This document shows, one piece after another, positions 63,209 through 64,000 of a stretch of DNA of 64,000 nucleotides. Source of the stretch: Nitratiruptor tergarcus DSM 16512 (GTDB lineage: Bacteria > Campylobacterota > Campylobacteria > Campylobacterales > Nitratiruptoraceae). The notes under the pieces were generated by a model that worked only from the letters and a program-made list of their open reading frames with translations, was not told where the DNA came from and did not search any database. Within the stretch, counting starts at the first letter, position 1. The number at the start of each line of letters is the position of its first letter. The position numbers and the translations under genes were made by a program. Where the stretch lies: assembly GCF_027946175.1 (NCBI RefSeq), contig NZ_AP026671.1, forward strand, positions 124,001 through 188,000, in the 5' to 3' direction.

Positions 63209-64000
63209 GGTTTGTTTTTTTACTTATTCTTTTAGTACAAGGGGTGTTGATGAGTGCAGAGTTAAAGCACATTGAGATAAAAGGTGTAAAAATTCCAGTT
63301 ATTTATGAAAAGGATACCAATTTACCTATAGCTGGGTTACAAATAGTTTTTCAAAAGAGTGGAAGTATTGAAGATGGGGAACTGCCAGGTCTAGCAAAAA
63401 TGAGTGCAAAGATGCTGAGTCAAGGCACCAAAAGTCTTGGTAATGTAGGATTTGCTAAAAAACTTGAAGAGCGTGCAGTTCGTTTTAGTGTTACCACTGG
63501 TGTAGAGACTATGGTAATGGAAGTAAGCTCTCTCAAAGAGGAGTTGAAAAACGCAATTGAGCTTGTAAAAAAGATTTTTGTCGAGCCAAATTTGACTCCA
63601 AAGGCCTTAGAGCAGGTGAAAACAACTACACTTGGATATCTCTCTCGCAAAAAGAAAGATTACGACTATATTGCAAGTATCAATCTTAAAAAGATTCTCT
63701 TTGCAGGTACGCCTCTGCAAAATCCAAGTGATGGAACCCAAGAGAGTATTCAAAAAATATCACTCCAAAATATTGAAGAGTTTTTGCAAAAACACTTGGT
63801 GCTCAAAAGAGCAATTGTAGTAGTGGGGGGAGATCTTGAGTTTTCCGAGGCAAAGAAGTTAATTCAAGAGCTTTTAGAACCACTTGCAGTTGGCAAAAGC
63901 GAGCCATTGCCTTTTTATGAGGCAAGTAGCAAGCAGCAAGAGATAGTTCAAAAAGAGAAAGAAACAAAGCAAGCTTATATCTATTTTGGAAGTCCATATA
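63205..64000 (+). CDS. M16-family (insulinase-like) protein without the zinc motif, 3' partial
   Basis: The first 265 residues are present and the gene continues beyond the window. A signal peptide (MRFVFLLILLVQGVLMSA) precedes an M16 N-terminal domain (PVIYEKDTNLPIAGLQIVF, SGSIEDGELPGLAKMSAKML). Where active M16 peptidases carry HxxEH, this has KxxAK, so it is probably the non-catalytic member of a periplasmic pair or a structural homologue. ATG 63205 overlaps mqnC by 4 bases. Confidence 0.85.
   Translation, partial: MRFVFLLILLVQGVLMSAELKHIEIKGVKIPVIYEKDTNLPIAGLQIVFQKSGSIEDGELPGLAKMSAKMLSQGTKSLGNVGFAKKLEERAVRFSVTTGVETMVMEVSSLKEELKNAIELVKKIFVEPNLTPKALEQVKTTTLGYLSRKKKDYDYIASINLKKILFAGTPLQNPSDGTQESIQKISLQNIEEFLQKHLVLKRAIVVVGGDLEFSEAKKLIQELLEPLAVGKSEPLPFYEASSKQQEIVQKEKETKQAYIYFGSPY

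Overview
The window reads as chromosome of a Campylobacterota (epsilonproteobacterial) species, most likely a free-living vent or sulfidic-habitat lineage such as Nitratiruptor or a relative; the genus is inference, since no rRNA is present. The support is an AT-rich genome with tightly overlapping genes and frequent TTG/GTG starts; a futalosine-route menaquinone gene (mqnC); cbb3 oxidase assembly genes (ccoI, ccoS); MagIII glycosylase; and the order dnaX, rho, ccoI, ccoS, cytochrome c553, gmhB, hldD, hldE, gmhA, heptosyltransferase, which as I remember it matches the Campylobacter jejuni Cj1157-Cj1148 region.

Region 1 (1-1.2 kb) holds the end of a YmdB-type phosphoesterase gene and magIII. 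Region 2 (1.2-11.8 kb) is accessory. It has two paralogous lipoproteins with serine-rich linkers, one of 1669 residues carrying three blocks of ten RCC1-like repeats. Between and before them lies a transposon graveyard: an IS1595-type relic, an IS256-type relic with recognisable inverted repeats, and a 1096-bp IS481/IS3-like element inside the IS256 relic.

Region 3 (11.8-18.8 kb) has dnaX, a two-gene unit with a CAP-domain lipoprotein (apparently frameshifted at a T7 run), murI, rho, a second copy of the 1096-bp IS with a 5-bp target duplication next to the rho promoter, and a small membrane protein. Region 4 (18.8-22.4 kb) is respiratory: a half-size asparaginase-domain protein, ccoI, ccoS and a cytochrome c553.

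Region 5 (22.4-40.2 kb) is the envelope region. A chain of twelve overlapping plus-strand genes makes ADP-heptose and assembles the lipooligosaccharide core (gmhB, hldD, hldE, gmhA, two GT9, LpxL-like acyltransferase, ELM1-like protein, two GT4, asparagine synthetase, SGNH hydrolase). Facing it is a chain of seven overlapping minus-strand genes: a phosphoethanolamine-transferase-like sulfatase fold, UDP-sugar epimerase, PAP2 phosphatase and GT39 transferase, followed by hemerythrin, DUF2249 and an NnrS-like membrane protein that look like a nitric-oxide or heme-copper stress set.

Region 6 (40.2-48.5 kb) is a housekeeping run: exonuclease, PDC sensor, hisH, hisA, prmA, ftsH, pssA, leuA. Region 7 (48.5-57.8 kb, minus strand) is one long unit: MscS channel, der, trpS with a probable Fe-S site, DUF190-crcB, a small protein, amidoligase, class-I glutamine amidotransferase, serS and an EI24/CysZ-like membrane protein. 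Region 8 (57.8-64 kb) has a DUF3108 protein, an EamA transporter, kdsA-ribH-nusB bracketed by two Uma2-family genes, mqnC and the start of an M16-like gene that runs off the window.

No rRNA, tRNA or CRISPR array was recognised. The most unusual items are the 3 x 10 repeat lipoprotein, the amidoligase/amidotransferase pair, the T7 frameshift in the CAP lipoprotein, the IS whose transposase borrows its stop codon from the target, and the Fe-S-type TrpRS.
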